Positions 25,112-36,258 of a DNA stretch of 64,000 nucleotides are shown piece after piece. The translations under genes and the position numbers were made by a program. The notes beneath the pieces were generated by a model. The model was not told the DNA's origin and did not search any database. It saw nothing but the letters and a program-made list of their open reading frames with translations. The DNA is from Strix aluco. Lineage: Eukaryota; Chordata; Aves; Strigiformes; Strigidae. Position 1 is the first letter of the stretch, and the number at the start of each line of letters is the position of its first letter. The stretch spans positions 67,596,003 through 67,660,002 of the forward strand of contig NC_133933.1 of assembly GCF_031877795.1 (NCBI RefSeq). Direction: 5' to 3'.

Positions 25112-28100
25112 CACTTTTCAGGCAATTCTAATAATCTTAAGTGTCAACCTGCTTAAGTTTTCCTCCTTAGGATAGACATCAGAGTACATCCTTGAATTTT
25201 TCAGGGGTTCTTTGGTTTCCTGGTACTGGTGTTTTTCCCCAAGTCTTCTCCCTTTTTGTGAAGACAGGTTAGAGGAGAAACAGCTTGCTGCTTTTACATA
25301 TGTGATGCCCTAGGCGTACAGTAGAAATGCGGAATGACAGGAGCACCAAATCGTGCCTGCCACTTGAATCTTTTCCCTTTTTCTTTTCTGTCAATGCTTT
25401 CTGTGCTGAACCTTTGTAGAAATAGATCTAGAAAGTTAAGCATCAAGCTATAACAGTAGCTTCCTCACTAAATACTGTACTGCTGTCATGTTACTCATTT
25501 TGTAAGGACTGTGGTGATGTAGGCTAATGTTTACACTTTAAAGGTTGATGACTGAACTTTAACATGTGAGACTCAAAGTCTGTCTTAGCTAAAGAGGAGT
25601 CTCCATGCCTTCTGCTCTCCATTGCATTGATTTCAGGGAATAAAAGAAGGGTGTAACCTTGAGTGATAAGAACAAGCTGGTAGTATGTGTGATTTTTTTT
25701 TTTCTTTTTTTTTTTCCTTTTTAAATGATGGGTGGTTCACAGGCAGTGTAAGAAGGCCCACCTGCAGAGTCAAGCCAGTTACGGGTGCAGGACATTGGTG
25801 GAGATTGCTCTTGTTTTCTGCTGCTCATCTGGCTGGCTAAAGGTGAAGCCTTGCCTGTCAGTGTAGGGCAATCCTCTGCTAATCAGGGGAAATCCATTTT
25901 GTCTTGGTCAGTTGATACAGGCAATGATCTCTTCACTCAGACTGAGCTTTCTTCCTTGGAGGTAACTTGGAGGATAGCATTAGAAAGACAGACCGCTGTC
26001 CTCTCCACTGCAGAGATTAAAATGCAGTAGCTGTGGTCTCAGTATTTTACTGAGAAACATACACTTATTGTCCTAGTGCATAAAAACCTGCAGGAAGCAG
26101 ATGGCTGAAGTTTATGAAGATGACTCCTGGAGTCACTAGCTTGTTAGTTCATTTAACACCTTGCATTACCCTACTGCTACCTACTTTATCATGGATAAGT
26201 GTGTTTTGTGTTTGTTATTGCAGCGCTGTAACACTCATCATCTTTGGTTCAAAATGCTGACTCCTGTCATGCTGAATGGAGTGTTGGGATGATGGAGAAA
26301 GATAAATTGTGAATTAGCCTGAAATTTCACCAGAGATTTGAGGGGGTCAGTCTGGCACGCTGAGCTGTGATCAATCTTTGATCCCTGTAAACACTTAGCA
26401 TGCTGATCTTTACTTGTTTAGCTCTTCCAGTTTATAGTATTTTACCTGATCTAGAAAAAACATTGACTGTTAGCTTTTCCTAATCTCTGTAGAAGGAGAA
26501 GAGCAGGAAGAAACCACATTTAAAAAACAATAGAGAAACCGAATAGGGGAATCATCTATCAAAGTTTGGGACTGTACTCTTGTGAAGTCAACTCTGTATA
26601 ATAATTCTCTTTTTTTAAAAAAAAAAATAAAAGCACCTTCTTCTTTACCTGACCTTTTCATAGAAAACCTGTACCAAGTATTTTAATGCACCCTTTTCCC
26701 ATTGTTTTATGTATATACACATGCATTCCAGCTCTGCATGAAAATAGCTTTCAGATGACTTTCCATTTTAAACTCAACTGAATAATGTTTATTAAAAATT
26801 AACTTCAAAGATGGAAACTCGTCTTCCTCCCTGTTTTCAGCCCTGGCCTATTATGAAGGTTAGTGCTTAACCCTTCCTTGTGGCAGATCTGCTCAGTCTT
26901 CATGGCCTGAATGTATCTAGGGCATTCTGCAGCAGCTCTAGCACACTGTGTGGCTATTTTTGGCGATGTAGCTTTTGTCTGGCAGTGCTAAAGAAGGATG
27001 GCATATGCTCAGTGCTGTGCACGTGACTGATTTAAGGGTGAATGATATGGTTTGGTTTTAAAAAAAAGTGTATGTATCACTGTTTTAAAAAAAGCTCTGT
27101 ATAAATGTTACAACCCATGTGAATTACATGCTTGACTGCATGAGTTTTCATTTTCCTTTTTTATGTAATTGTATGCTCAATGGACTATGCATTAGAAAGT
27201 GAATTAGCAAGTTAATTTACCCCACATGTTGCTGATAGAATAGCTTTTACCTCCTCGGGCCGTGTGATCTGAACTGCAGTGTGAATGTATTAGAATACAT
27301 AAACACTGCTTTTTTTTTTTTTTTAAAGAAAAATTGTTGCGGGGGGCTTAGCTTAACCTGTTCTCTACTTAGGTTTTTACTTCTGTTTTAGTATCAGTGG
27401 GGACATGTTCTGAATGAGCTCGGTTTTGGTTTTGTGTGTGCTTTCCATACTTTGTGTTGTACCTCAGGGGGACCACTTGCAGAGCAAATTACCTGCTCAT
27501 CATCTGAACGAGGACGATAAAATAAATTATAATTAATCTTTAGTATTCATAATCAAAGATAATGCTTATACTCTGAGTTTGCAACTCAAAGTATGCAGTG
27601 TTTAGCATAAAACCTAGTTGCTTCAGGTGCACAATTTCACAGGAGGTGCTCTAGAGCCTTAGTTACTGTTTGTATCCCAGGGTAGCCAAGTCCCCCAGCA
27701 AAAATTTGGGCCCATTTGTACCAGTTGTGGGGCTGAAGGAGAATGTTTGCATCAGAACCAATAATTTGAGTAAGTGAGGTGCTTAAGAGTGGAGAATAGA
27801 AATGTTTTCATCTAAAGGTATAGATCCAAGTTGTGAGAAGCTAAGTGGCATTAGTGCTCCTGGGGTTATCATTGTTACAGGTATATGGGAAGGTGCTGGC
27901 AGGACCAGATGCTCAATTCCACTCTCCTAGGCTCCCTGGTCATATCATAGCCACAAGGCTGCTCTTCACGTTGGGGCCCAGGTTTGACAGTAGTTGACGG
28001 GACAGCTTTGACTTCTGTGGGCCTTCTTAAGCTCATGTGGATTGGCCAGCATATGGAGTGGGTGGGAACCCTTGTGTCACACATGAGTACAGTAGTCGTT

Positions 28101-28121
28101 ATGGCTTAACAAATGTTCATT

Positions 28122-28853
28122 ACAGAATCACAGAATCGTCTAGGTTGGAAAAGACCTTGAAGATCATTCAGTCCAACCATTAGCCTAATATTGACAGTTC
28201 TCAACTATACCATATCCCTAAGCGCTATGTCAACCCAACTCTTAAATACCTCCAGGGATGGGGACTCCACCACCTCCCTGGGCAGCCCATTCCAACGCCT
28301 GACTACCTGTTCTGTAAAGAAATGCTTCCTAATATCCAGTCTAAACCTTCCCTGGCACAACTTGAGGCCATTCCCTCTTGTCCTATCACTCATTACTTGG
28401 TTGAAGAGACTCATCCCCAGTTCTCTGCTTTCAGGTAGCTGTAGAGGGCGATGAGGTCTCCCCTCAGCCTCCTCTTCTCCAGACTAAACAACCCCAGTTC
28501 CCTCAGCCGCTCCTCGTACGACATGTGCTCCAGAACCTTCACCAGCTTCGTTGCCCTTCTCTGGACACGCTCGAGTAATTCAATGTCCTTTTTGTAGTGA
28601 GGGGCCCAAAACTGAACACAGGAATCGAGGTGCGGCCTCACCAGTGCCAAGTACAGGGGCAAGATCACTTCCCTGTCCCTGCTGGCCACGCTATTTCTGA
28701 TACAAGCCAGGATACCATTGGCCTTCTTGGCCACCTGGGCACACTGCTGGCTCATGTTCAGCCGGCTGTCAATCAACACCCCCAGGTCCCTCTCTGACTG
28801 GCAGCTCTCCAGCCACTCCTCCCCAAGCCTGTAGCACTGCTGGGGGTTGTTGT
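28122..28853 (-). mobile_element. 5'-truncated CR1 LINE with frameshifted ORF2 end
   Basis: This copy of about 730 bases reads on the minus strand. Its 3' tail (28122-28135 on +) shows the CR1 octamer, and its body matches the CR1 ORF2 C-terminus and short 3' UTR. On the minus strand one frame (about 28853 to 28411) encodes the end of the reverse-transcriptase protein, including [18 protein letters not shown] and the VQRRATKL block. It hits a stop at 28411. The reading then continues in another frame (28414 to 28205) with [15 protein letters not shown] and [15 protein letters not shown] to the normal ORF end. The frame change near 28411-28430 is a small indel, so the protein is broken. The endonuclease and most of the polymerase are missing. 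It is a dead copy but one of the best preserved elements here. Confidence 0.93.
28205..28853 (-). pseudogene. CR1 ORF2 C-terminal fragment, frameshifted
   Basis: This is the coding part of the CR1 copy: about 147 residues in one frame and then 69 residues in a second. CR1 ORF2 is an endonuclease plus reverse-transcriptase protein that copies the element's own RNA at the target site. Only the region after the polymerase core remains, so no catalytic YADD-type motif is present. It cannot be functional, because it has no start, is about one fifth of full length, and carries a frameshift near 28411-28430. Confidence 0.88.
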
Positions 28854-31800
28854 GGAGTGTTTATAAGCTGTTGATATTGAAATGGGAGGTCTAATGATGA
28901 CATGATCTTTTTGGTGTGACAAAACTGATTTTAATTATTTTGTAACTAATTTATAATGAGGGAATTTCAGAGGAGAATTATGTTTGGTCATATTACATAG
29001 ATGTGTTTTATATCTTACAGTGCAAAGTAAAACGTGAAATAGAAAATGTGACACTGTAGCACAGGTATTTCTTAAAATCTGGATTGAATGCGCTATTAAC
29101 ATTTTTTTTTGAGGATGGGGGAAGTAATATAGTAGTTGCTGTTAAGCTGCTAGTAACTGATTTGCCGTAATATTGGGCAAAGCGTTGACACTGACTGTAT
29201 TGTGCTTGTTGAAAAGGCTCATTTGTTATCAAGCCAACAGAAACATGTCAAAAATTACCTGATGTCCAAGAAATGCTAAAATGCCAAATAGTATACCCAA
29301 TAATAAAATCTTAGAAATACCTAAGAAAACAATCTGCCTATCTATATGTGCAAAAATCCTTTACTAAAATCAAGGTCGCACCTCAATTTAGTTTTTTCAT
29401 CTTGAAATACATGTTGCAGTTTTTTAGTATTGCTGTAACTGATCTTTGCACTAAGCTGTTTGAAAAGAGGGGAGGTATTTTTAAACTATTGAAGGAGTGT
29501 CCAAGGCAAACATGGAGGCTCCACTGTCCTACTACATTTTATTTGGAGGCAGGTTGGAGCTGACTGACCGAGGCCTCCCTCCCAGGCAGTGTGTTTTGAA
29601 ATAGGAAGTGGGGCAGTGTAGTAGACAGCTGCCAGCACCAATAACCGGTGGCTTGAGCTGCTTAACAGAGGCTAAGCCCAAATCTGTTGACGCAGAGCAC
29701 AGGGAAATGCTCAGCAGACTTCTCCCCCCTCCTTATCCTTGCATATAATCTCTCAATGCTGTGGATGTGACAAACTCCATTTTGATCAGATGTTGGGCCA
29801 GAAATGGTGAGAGTGGGTCAGATTTGACCTCCAAAGGATATTTTAATGGCATGTGATTTTGACACTTTCTGAAGCTGCAGCTTTTCCTTCCGTGACACCT
29901 CCTTTCTACTCCAGGTTTGCATAATTGCTGGCCTGAATTTTTTAGTAGGATGGGAGACTGAAGTCATGCATATGGGGTGATATGGATCATGCTATGGATT
30001 CACAGTAGACCTCTGCAGTGCAAATGAGTGTACAGTGCTGAATATAATGGATGAAATAGGTAAGCACCTCAATCTTCATATTTCCAGAAATAATCCTTTT
30101 AAATGCCTTCCCAATTAAAATTTGTAAATGGAAAACACTATTATCTCTAGCTGTGGGATGCACGTAGTGTTTTCCCTTTGTACTTCCACTTTCTAATTAA
30201 TTGTAAGGAGTCTAGCATGATTCAGGGGGTGGCAGAAGAGTAATCTGTGAGTACACTGATCTTTTGATTTGATTTTTTTTAAAGATATCAAATTGAAGGT
30301 TTTGTCTTTCTTCAGTATCTGTCATTAATAACTAATTCACTACTGATTGTTTTCCAAAACATCAGATTTCTTATTTAAGTTGACTTCTTGGTTGTAAGTA
30401 GTCATACTCTTGATATATAGTATAATTATCTACTTGTTCACAACATCATTCAGTCTAATTAGTTTTAACTTCAAATTTGCAAGACTCATGGAAACTGAGG
30501 TGGTAATATGCACGACAGGAAGGGGCCTGTTTGTCTGTAATGAAATCTTTTATATAAGCTAGGGACTGCAGTTGCTAAAGCAGCTACAATGCAACAATTG
30601 CAATTCCAAAAGCAGTAGCAACTTTGGTATCAGAATGTTTCCATTCCTTTATCCACCCTAGGCCAGACCACTGGAGAAGGATGTTCTGCCTGAGGAGTTA
30701 TTGTAACTCTTAATCTCTTTAGTTATTCAATTTTGTACATGCAGAGCATGAAAACAAGAGTAATATTTTGTGTTTTCCCTTCTACCACAACTTAGTTTAT
30801 TTTCTGGTGACTAAACCCAGCAAAAATTATTTAAAAAAAAAAAAGAAATCTTTCTGATGAAGATGCTTTTTTGCGGATTTATTTTGTCATTCAGCGTGTC
30901 TGTTTTCCTCTTTGGTAGTTGCCTGCTGTGTTTACTCCGTAAACTTTGGGTTATGCCATGTGGGTGCCCTTTTGGTTTGCTATGAACTATCTCTGAAGTA
31001 ATAAATGAATTGCTTTTTTCCTTTGCTCTAAGTGGTAGTTAACATACCTGGAAGTAGCCTAATACTGAATAGTAGTTTGATGCTATCATGCTTTCTATGT
31101 GTAACACCCGCACCTGACCCTTATTTCCCCTTATGGTGTTGGCAGCTCACAGTCCCTGTACAGAGATGTGGCTTTTCTTCATCTTCTATATCCCAGCTGC
31201 CGCAGTGGGGTTGGTTTTTTTTGACATTTGGTGTCAGGCGTGTCAGGCTCTAGAGTTAACGTGGAGAGGTGGAAGCCAACATACATCTTGCAAACTGAGG
31301 GGTCAGCACCTCCAGATGTTGCCTTATGTTGTGGTGCCTGCCCTGGCACACAGCAGTAATCGGTAAGTGCTTAACCATCACTCGGTCCAATTCCAGAGAG
31401 CACAGCCCTGGCACAGGTTGCATGTGCTCTTATTGCAGAGTTATGGGTCCTAGTAAATGTTGCCTGATTTGATGTCTGCAACTTCCATTTCCTTAAATCG
31501 TGGCTGTCATACTGGAGTTGTTCTGAAAGTGAGTTGAGTGAAAGGTTCTTTAATTTCCAAATCATATTGTGAAGCTATGACAATGGGTTTTTTTTGACTG
31601 TATCAGTTAAGTGGGGCAAGTGAAACTTACTGCTCCTGGAAATAAAGGATTGCTAGCACTATTTGATGGCTTAGTACTGTACATGCACACTTAACTATCT
31701 TACCTGATAGTTACAAGATTTTCTCCTTTTTTTTTTATTCTTGAGTTTAGATTGCAAGCTTTGTCTTTTGGGAGTGGAGAATTTAGGGAGGGGAAGCAAG

Positions 31801-33759
31801 GGGATGCTGAGCTGTGGAGTAGTTGTGAGGGGAACAAGCAGTGGAAGTAAGCAGAGAACCACCTACCCCAGTTTAATTTCAAACATAATTAGGAACTTCA
31901 GATGTGAAAGGCTGTTGCTTTAATCTGTTGTATCATTGCCAAAATATTTGGAAATTGAATTAATCTCGAAGATTAATATTGGTTGCAAAAGCAGTGGAAT
32001 TCTGCATCTATCAGATAATGTTGGAAGTAGAAATGGAAGTATAATAAAAAAACATTGGAGGATATGAACAAAGGCAGCATTTCATTATAAGGCCTTGATT
32101 GAATGAATCGATAGAAAACAAGGCAAACCTTTAGGCTGTTATAACTTATGTTGATATAATTTCTTTAATTGGTTATTTTAAAAAATAAACAAACATGTTA
32201 GCATTACCAAATTAAACAGGAAATCCCTATATTTTGAGGCTATTTAAGTATAAAAGAAGAATATACAGCTGGTATTAAATTCTTTGGTATTTATAATGAG
32301 AAAATACTACAAAATGAGGTTTTTAGACTTCTCTTGTGATTGTCCAGTGCTGTTATGTACTTGAAGGCAGTGTTAACAAAATCAGAGATGCTACAGTTTT
32401 TAAAGTATATGTACAGTGACCAACATTCGATAATGGGAAACAAAAGCAGAGGCCAAGGCTGTGTAAAATGATGCAGGGGGAGGAGGAGGAGGCTTGGAGT
32501 AGCTTTTACATTCACAGGCACGTTTCTATATGCATCTCCTAAGTACTTGTCTTCCCTGCCCCCCGGCCTAATTGCAAAGCAGATCTGTATTAACAGAAAG
32601 ATGGCATTGAATAGGGGCAACTGAAGATACTGTTCCTATGAAATAGAATGTTTGGCTCTTAAAATGACTATTAAAAACTGGGGGTTATGTAACAAAGTAT
32701 AAGTTCACTTGTGTCCATCCTGCTTGTGGGTAGGGAGGTGTGATATTACTAGGATGAGAAGCCCATCATACATCTTCAATAACTGAGCAACCTATTTGAT
32801 CAAATAGGAATGATAATGCTTCTTTCCTTTGGTCTCTTTTTTTTAACCTACCAGAAGGTACAGATTCCTTGGTCAAAAAGCAATTAAAAAAAAAAAAAAT
32901 AAAATCCATAGATCAGAATACAGATGGAGTAGTCACAGAATTGCTGCTTGTTCTGCCTATGGAGATAGAATGGAAACAATTTTTTCTCATGTGTGCAGAG
33001 CAAGTCCCAGCTCAGACAGAAAGTATATCTGTTTTGGATATCTAAAGCAAAAGAACCAAAATTGCTGTGTTTTTTTTTCTAAGCAGTAAAATATTTTAAA
33101 TACTCATGTAGCCCAGTAACAAAACATCTTGGAAAAAGACATTTATTCACCTGCATGAAATGAGTACACAGCTTGTTCTTTGAAAGCATGCAGTAAATGC
33201 ATGAAGCAAAACAAGACTTCCAGATTTGGTAACAAATGTTCTTTGGAAAACTTCAGCATTAAGTTGTCAAAAAAAAAAAAAGGCACAATGTTTTCAGTTA
33301 TACCATTTTGGAAATTATAATTATGCTATTAATTGAAAGCCTGAGGATAGCTGAGACTTACTAGGGACTATACATGATTCCTTTAGTCATGAAATACAAA
33401 TGCGGAGATGTTAATAAACGACGGCTACTTCTACTTTTGCAGTATTGTTTTGGGTTTTTTTTAAGATGTCAGAGGACATCAGTAGGCACGGCAAATTTAC
33501 AGGGTCATGTAGCTTTGACTTTCAAGTTTAAGTGATATTTTTAACACAAGGTAACTGAAAAAGCATTTGAAATTACTCCCTGCTATTTTTAATGTCTAGC
33601 ACTTTAAAAAAAAATCTATATAATCCTCTTGAAACAGATGGCTACAGTGAGTTAAAATCCCACGCTAGGATTTGGGCTTTTACCTGGTGCTGAAACCGAT
33701 GTCATGACACAGGGATGCATCATTGAATTTCGAGGTGAAAACCTATTTCAAAGCTGTGT

Positions 33760-33812
33760 TTGGGGTTTTTTTGTTGGTTTTTTTTGTTTGTTTTTTGGGG
33801 TTGTTTTTTTCA
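33760..33812. repeat. T/G-rich simple tract
   Basis: Irregular GTTTTT and TTGGTTTT units make up about 50 bases, followed by C and a short run of A. It is of the same type as the tract at 17448-17527. It has no coding potential. Confidence 0.75.
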
Positions 33813-34185
33813 AAAAAAAGCAAGCAGCAGGGAACTGTGGAGTCCCTCTGGATGTTGACTTGTCTGTTAAGTTTTATTTCTTTTAGTTTGTATTGTATCA
33901 TACCTTTTTCCAGGCTGTGTTGGAATGTGTAAGTTGGTGTTAGTTAACTAACTGTTCCCAAACTTTCCTTCTGTCAAGGAAGAAAGATAGGAAGCTGAAT
34001 TCTTTACCTTCAAATCCTGTAAATACTTGAGCTGCCTAACTGAAGGCAGGATTCAAACTGAAGTTTTTGTTTTAACTGTATGTAAAGATAAGCCAGGAAC
34101 GCTTCGGGGTACAGGGTTGAGGTGAGGGGGAAGATGTTGATATCAGTCTTACATAGACTAAAGCATGCTTGTGTTTTGTTTTCTC

Positions 34186-34207
34186 TTTTTTTTTTTTTTT
34201 TTTTTTT
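34186..34207. repeat. Poly-T run of 22 followed by AG
   Basis: Twenty-two T residues are followed directly by AGCAGGACAG. This makes a strong acceptor-like context, but the sequence after it has no matching donor or recognisable coding frame, so I call only the homopolymer. Confidence 0.8.
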
Positions 34208-34547
34208 AGCAGGACAGCTGGCTCTTTTATCTATAGAACTACAGTAGTGTCTCTAGAGATGGTAACAAAGCATTGGTGTTCTTGTCCAGATAACTGGAAA
34301 TAATTTAATATAGCTCGTGATTAATGGAAGAAAGGCATACTATTTCAGTGTGTTTGTTTCCTGCACTTTTTTTGATCATAAAAGGAGGCAAATGACTTGA
34401 TGCACATTTAAGTTTTTACAGTTAAGTCACTTAGTAGCTAAAATTTATCCTGGTGCATTCCAGCAGTTAACTAGAGATTAATTTGAGCCAACTAGATGCA
34501 GAAATAACAGTCTTTCCTCAGATTAACATCTGAATTGCATCAAAAGG

Positions 34548-34600
34548 TCACAGAATTGTCTAGGTTGGAAAAGACCTTGAAGATCATCCAGTCCAACCTT
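34548..34600 (-). mobile_element. CR1 LINE 3'-terminal fragment, very short
   Basis: About 53 bases match the extreme 3' end of CR1 on the minus strand. The block TCTAGGTTGGAAAAGACCTT followed by GAAGATCATCCAGTCCAACC is almost identical to the start of the copy at 28122, and the first octamer of the tail is present. Everything upstream in the element is missing, so this is an extreme 5' truncation. Good match to the 28122 copy suggests similar age. Confidence 0.88.
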
Positions 34601-36234
34601 TCTGAAATAGGTGAATAATGAGACTTACGGTATTTAAATATGAGACTTAAAGGTATTTAAATTTAGCAAATAGAAAAACCTGTTCTGACTCTTCTACTAT
34701 CTATTTTTAAAATATGTACATTTCAAGGGAATACACTGTGTTCAGCAGTGACAGGAAGAGTGCAGCCCAAGTATAGCCTCAGTGGGTATTGCCCAACTAC
34801 TCTGAGGATGCACATGCACCACTTGTTCTCTGCCGTCAGTCCTCCGCAGGAGTACTCAAGTATTTGGGCCTGCCTTCTCACTTTATTTTGTTACCAACTG
34901 CAGCACTCAAGGGGCTGAAATTATGTATTGACAGACAGAGAAATCTTAAGTAGCTTGGTAGGAGGTAAAAAAAGAACCTGAACTGTGGGGTGATGAAGCA
35001 TGTTTTTTGGACACAGAATTTTAATGTGGTGTCTTGAGATGCATTCCAAGCTTCCTTATGCTTCCCTAGTTATCATAATTCTGTAGGTCCTTCCTAGCAA
35101 GTTGAAGGACAAAATGTATACTAGAATATAGAAGATTTTCAAGAGATGTCAGAGAGATTCTTCACTGAAAGCTGAAGAAGTGCTTCAAGCTGGTAGTTCG
35201 CAGTATCTGGTGTTCCTAAGGCTTTTATTGCAAAGCCTTCTTTAACGTTCTTGGTTTATTGCTCTAATACTTACAAATAGCACTTGGAAAAGAGCAAGCA
35301 TATAAATGACTAGCTTATTGATGACACTCTAAACTTTGGTGTCTTCTTAGCAAGACCATACACATATGACAGTATGTCTTAGTATTCTGGGAGTGTTTCT
35401 GTTTCCTGATAAAATTTAGGATAACTGGGCAGTTCTTAAGAGGGGCATGTAGGAGGTGAGAGCTGATGTTGTAGATGTAGTCACTTAAGTTGAGTTTTTC
35501 TCAGTGGACTTCAGTGCCAGGTTGCTGTTAGGCATGTTGGCACATGCCAGATTTAATCTTTAAAAAGCTGGTGATGTGACAGTCAGATTTTTCACCCCGC
35601 TCTGCTCACTTTACTGAGAGAGCTTTTCAGCTTGGTGACATGCCCCTATTCTCAATTTCTTAATGCTGCTTCAGCTAGACTACTGCATCGAACTGCAGAG
35701 CAAGCAAAGAGCGCATTAAGAGGGATATTGGGACAAGGGAGTAGGAGGTTTGAATGTGTTACATCCATTAGGAATGTCCTGAACAAGAAGTATTGCTGCT
35801 GGGCCTGCCAGATGAGTAGTTCAGAAACCAGGTTATTATGAAATAACTTGGTACTGTTGCAGCCACAGAGTATTTGTGTACTTTTAGCTGCGGAAAACAC
35901 AGTGTATTTGTGCTGAAGTGTGCTATTGTTTCATGCCATGATAAATACATCTCTGCTGCTTTAATCTGTATTTATAGAAAGGCAGAGGGGTAGGTAGTCT
36001 TACAAGGACAGATTTGGAGGGGGCATTCTAACAGCTTTGCCAAATTAAATCATAACCAAGTCTTTCCCTCAGGTGTACCAAACACAAATGTAGCTCCTAA
36101 TCCTGCAGACTTTATTACCCTGAATGCATATATGAAAGCAAAGATGATATTCCACAGGACTACAGCCCACCAAAATGATATACCTAAACATGACCTGTAA
36201 ACAAGGCTGTGACACTCCAAGTGGTCTTAGGCCC

Positions 36235-36258
36235 TTTCTGCAGCTTTCTGCAGCTTTC
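36235..36258. repeat. Short tandem duplication of a 10-base unit
   Basis: The unit TTTCTGCAGC occurs twice in direct tandem, with a partial third copy. It is a minor replication-slippage repeat. Confidence 0.7.

Larger units (their letters stand above)
19626..28121 (+). other. Intron 1, second segment: no exon seen
   Basis: Unique AT-rich intronic sequence. It holds a 20-base T run (20250-20269), a T/G-rich patch near 22335-22382, an 18-base G run (24347-24364) with a shorter one at 24569-24578, and a candidate C/D-box snoRNA (25044-25111). Two homeobox-motif-rich stretches (about 27090-27310 and 27480-27620) look like conserved non-coding sequence. Open frames such as 23528-23866 and 23674-24099 overlap in different frames, lack splice context and match nothing I know. 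Confidence 0.6.

Noticed and set aside
34186-34260. Possible exon after the 22-T run plus AG
   Set aside because: No donor in a compatible frame and no recognisable peptide. A long T run before AG arises easily by chance.
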